In this document: one piece after another, positions 22,049 through 24,065 of the stretch
Numbering within the stretch: position 1 is the stretch's first letter
Layout of the letters: the number at the start of each line of letters is the position of its first letter
NCBI GenBank assembly: GCA_905215775.1
Contig: CAJMRM010000048.1
Location: 1-24,065 of the forward strand
DNA from: an uncultured bacterium
GTDB lineage: Bacteria > Bacillota > Clostridia > Lachnospirales > Lachnospiraceae
Reading direction: 5' to 3'
DNA: 24,065 nt
Program-made: the position numbers and the translations under genes
Notes under the pieces: generated by a model
Database searches by the model: none
What the model was told of the DNA's origin: nothing
The model's input: the letters and a program-made list of their open reading frames with translations, nothing else

Positions 22049-22656
22049 TGAAAAGGCTGGTGATCATCGGAGCCGGTGGCCATGGAAAAGTAATCGCCGA
22101 TATTGCCACAAAAAACGGCTATCAGGAAATCATATTTCTAGACGATAATCCCTCGATAAAAGACTGTACCGGATTTGAAGTAGCTGGCACACTGAATGAT
22201 TGTATAAACTACAAAAAATGGGATTTTATTGTAGCAGTCGGTAATGCAAAAATCCGCGAACAGATACAGGAAAAACTATCAGAATATAACATCGTCACAC
22301 TGATCCATCCAGGTGCCATTATCAGTAGAAGGGTATCCGTCGGCAAAGGGACAGTGGTGATGGCCGGGGCCGTTGTGAATTCGGATACGGTTATTGGAAA
22401 AGGCTGCATCATCAATACTGGAGCGACCGTTGACCATGACTGTATGATCGGAGATTACGTTCATATATCAGTTGGGACACATATTGCAGGAACTGTACGG
22501 ATTGGGGAAAAGACCTGGATAGGAGCCGGGGCAGTTGTAAGCAATAATATTTCGATCTGCTCAGACTGTATGATAGGGGCTGGGGCTGTGGTTGTCGAGG
22601 ATATTGAAAGATCCGGAAAATATGTTGGTATCCCAGCAAGACAACTATTTAATTAA
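22039..22656 (+). CDS. pglD: PglD-type sugar O/N-acetyltransferase
   Basis: A 205-residue left-handed beta-helix acetyltransferase. It would acetylate the C4 amine of UDP-4-amino-sugar to give UDP-di-N-acetylbacillosamine. The N-terminal Rossmann-like part starts VIIGAGGHGKVIADI. Hexapeptide repeats run from about 90 to 195, with the catalytic His133 in TVDHDCMIGD. It ends GKYVGIPARQLF, as in relatives. The start overlaps pglC by 10 bp and has only a weak ribosome site, so translation is probably coupled. Base composition turns AT-rich within this gene. Confidence 0.9.
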   Translation: MEIVKRLVIIGAGGHGKVIADIATKNGYQEIIFLDDNPSIKDCTGFEVAGTLNDCINYKKWDFIVAVGNAKIREQIQEKLSEYNIVTLIHPGAIISRRVSVGKGTVVMAGAVVNSDTVIGKGCIINTGATVDHDCMIGDYVHISVGTHIAGTVRIGEKTWIGAGAVVSNNISICSDCMIGAGAVVVEDIERSGKYVGIPARQLFN

Positions 22657-22682
22657 AAGAAACTTATAGCAGGAATTAGGGA

Positions 22683-23936
22683 ATGAATGTTTTATTTTTA
22701 TCATTATTAGATTTTAATTCTATAACTGAGCATAACATCTATACGGATTTGATTCGTGAATTTGTGAAGCATGGTCATAATATTTATGCGGTTTCACCAG
22801 TAGAACGAAGATGTAATCTTGAAACTTATATTGTTTCAAAGGAAAATACTCGCATTTTGAAACTTAGAATTGGAAACATTCAGAAGACAAATGTGATTGA
22901 AAAAGGTCTTTCTATGTTAATGATAGAACGGCAATATATAGAGGGAGTAAAACGATATTTTAAGGGTATAAAATTTGATTTGGTGCTGTATCCAACACCT
23001 CCTATTACATTAGTGGGAGTTGTAAAATACATAAAAAAGAGAGATAACGCCGTTACATATTTAATGTTGAAAGATATCTTTCCGCAAAATGCTTTGGATA
23101 TGCATATGCTAAGTAAAACAGGGCTAAAAGGGCTATTATATCATTATTTTCGTAAAAAAGAAAAGGCACTTTATGCAATATCGGATCATATCGGTTGTAT
23201 GTCACAGGCAAATGTGGATTATGTGCTTAGGCACAATCCGGAAATAGATGCAAAGCGAGTTGAGATATGTCCCAATAGTATCGAAGCGCAGGAGATTCGA
23301 ATTAGCGACAGCGAACGGGCTGAACTTAGAAAAAAATATCAAATTCCATTAAAGAAAACGGTATTTGTGTATGGTGGAAATTTGGGAAAGCCGCAAGGAA
23401 TACCATTTCTTATAGATTGTCTGAAAACGCAATTGGATAACCCGGAGGCGTTTTTTTTGATTGTTGGAAACGGCACGGAATTTGAAAAACTGAAAACATT
23501 TTTTGATGAATACAGGCCAGAAAATATGCATTTGATAAAAACACTTCCCAGAGAAGACTATGATCGTATGATCGCTGTCTGTGATGTGGGGATGATATTC
23601 CTGGACCATAGATTCACAATACCAAACTTTCCGAGCCGGTTACTTTCTTATATGCAGGCTGGACTTCCAGTACTGGCTTGTACTGATTCCAATACGGATA
23701 TAGGGAAAGTGATTGAGGAAGGGGGATTTGGCTGGTGGTGTGAGAGTAATGATATATGTGCGTTTGATAAAATTTTAAAAAAAATATCAAAAGAGAATTT
23801 AAATGTGCCAGGTACTAAGGGATTCCATTTCTTGAAAGACAACTATGCTTCAAATGTCAGCTATGAAACAATCATAGAGAAATTTTCTACTATTAATAAA
23901 AACAGGAGGACAATAAGTGAAGGTTCTGTTGATTAA
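22683..23936 (+). CDS. GT4-type glycosyltransferase (WbuB-like)
   Basis: A 417-residue GT-B fold glycosyltransferase of the GT4 kind. The N-terminal half begins MNVLFLSLLDFNS. The C-terminal half has VFVYGGNLGKPQGI, the FPSRLLSYMQAGLPVLA acceptor/donor loop, and a following IGKVIEEGGFGWW segment. It would add the next sugar to undecaprenyl-linked diNAcBac; donor and linkage are unknown. It lies 26 bp after pglD. The gene is far richer in A and T than those up to pglC, which is common for laterally exchanged glycosyltransferases. AGGA is eight bases before the start. The next gene overlaps its end by 20 bp. Confidence 0.87.
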   Translation: MNVLFLSLLDFNSITEHNIYTDLIREFVKHGHNIYAVSPVERRCNLETYIVSKENTRILKLRIGNIQKTNVIEKGLSMLMIERQYIEGVKRYFKGIKFDLVLYPTPPITLVGVVKYIKKRDNAVTYLMLKDIFPQNALDMHMLSKTGLKGLLYHYFRKKEKALYAISDHIGCMSQANVDYVLRHNPEIDAKRVEICPNSIEAQEIRISDSERAELRKKYQIPLKKTVFVYGGNLGKPQGIPFLIDCLKTQLDNPEAFFLIVGNGTEFEKLKTFFDEYRPENMHLIKTLPREDYDRMIAVCDVGMIFLDHRFTIPNFPSRLLSYMQAGLPVLACTDSNTDIGKVIEEGGFGWWCESNDICAFDKILKKISKENLNVPGTKGFHFLKDNYASNVSYETIIEKFSTINKNRRTISEGSVD

Positions 23937-24065
23937 TGTTGTTTGTGGAATTCGAAGCACAGGAAGAATCTGTACAGATATCGCTACTTTCTTGGAAAGT
24001 GAAGGACATGAGGTTAAAATTGCATATGGGAGAGAATCTGTTCCGGTAGAGTTTCAGAAGTATGC
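23917..24065 (+). CDS. glycosyltransferase, N-terminal part, cut by window end
   Basis: A GTG start follows AGGAGG at a spacing of seven bases. The visible 49 residues begin (M)KVLLINVVCGIRSTGRICTD and continue with ESEGHEVKIAYGRE. That pattern is typical of the N-terminal nucleotide-sugar fold of a GT4-type glycosyltransferase in Firmicute polysaccharide loci. It overlaps the previous gene by 20 bp in another frame, so it belongs to the same operon. The remaining part lies outside the window. Confidence 0.8.
   Translation, partial: MKVLLINVVCGIRSTGRICTDIATFLESEGHEVKIAYGRESVPVEFQKY

Overview
The window looks like chromosomal DNA of a spore-forming Lachnospiraceae-type Firmicute (Clostridium cluster XIVa). 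The evidence is strong GGAGG-type ribosome binding sites, near-consensus TTGACA/TATAAT promoters, a class III fructose-bisphosphatase, DUF4317 and DUF1700/HAAS proteins, a THF riboswitch before an ECF folate transporter gene, and a small gene behind a sigma-G-like (forespore) promoter. Most of the window is GC-rich with dense coding on both strands. GC falls clearly from about 22.1 kb onward. I see no transposase, integrase, CRISPR array or rRNA.

Region 1 (1-4.6 kb, minus strand): a partial tRNA-Pro(UGG) with its own promoter. Next is a four-gene operon read leftward from a promoter at 4102-4130: THUMP-domain RNA methyltransferase, secreted papain-like lipoprotein peptidase, RdgB-type dITP/XTP pyrophosphatase and YfcE-like phosphoesterase. 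A single-domain rhodanese lies upstream of it. Region 2 (4.6-7.4 kb): stacked leftward terminators, a 68-residue Asn/Ser/Gln-repeat protein with the sigma-G-like promoter, a MATE exporter, and the divergent THF riboswitch-folT unit, which ends in a bidirectional terminator. Region 3 (7.5-15.2 kb): an SH3-NlpC/P60 wall hydrolase, HAAS protein and class III FBPase on the minus strand; an MBL-fold hydrolase on the plus strand; a desulfoferrodoxin-like superoxide reductase; a divergent type II dehydroquinase with a DUF4317 gene; and a catalytic-domain-only pyruvate kinase whose stop codon interlocks with that of DUF4317.

Region 4 (15.3-24.1 kb) is a surface-glycan locus. Two tandem paralogous XRE regulators and a Wzz-like polysaccharide co-polymerase with a degenerate BY-kinase-like C-terminus run leftward. 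Divergently, pglF-, pglE-, pglC- and pglD-type genes and two glycosyltransferase genes run rightward, and the last is cut by the window end. By homology the first four supply the whole route from UDP-GlcNAc to UDP-di-N-acetylbacillosamine and then to undecaprenyl-linked diNAcBac. The glycosyltransferases would extend that primer and the Wzz-like protein would control export or chain length. A long leader with a strong intrinsic terminator separates pglF from the rest, and direct repeats lie between the divergent promoters, so the locus is probably regulated or phase-controlled.

No wholly unknown system stands out. The most rewarding items are the sigma-G-linked repeat protein, the pseudo-kinase Wzz in the bacillosamine locus, the twin XRE regulators with one low-complexity tail, and several divergent enzyme paralogs (SOR, AroQ, pyruvate kinase).
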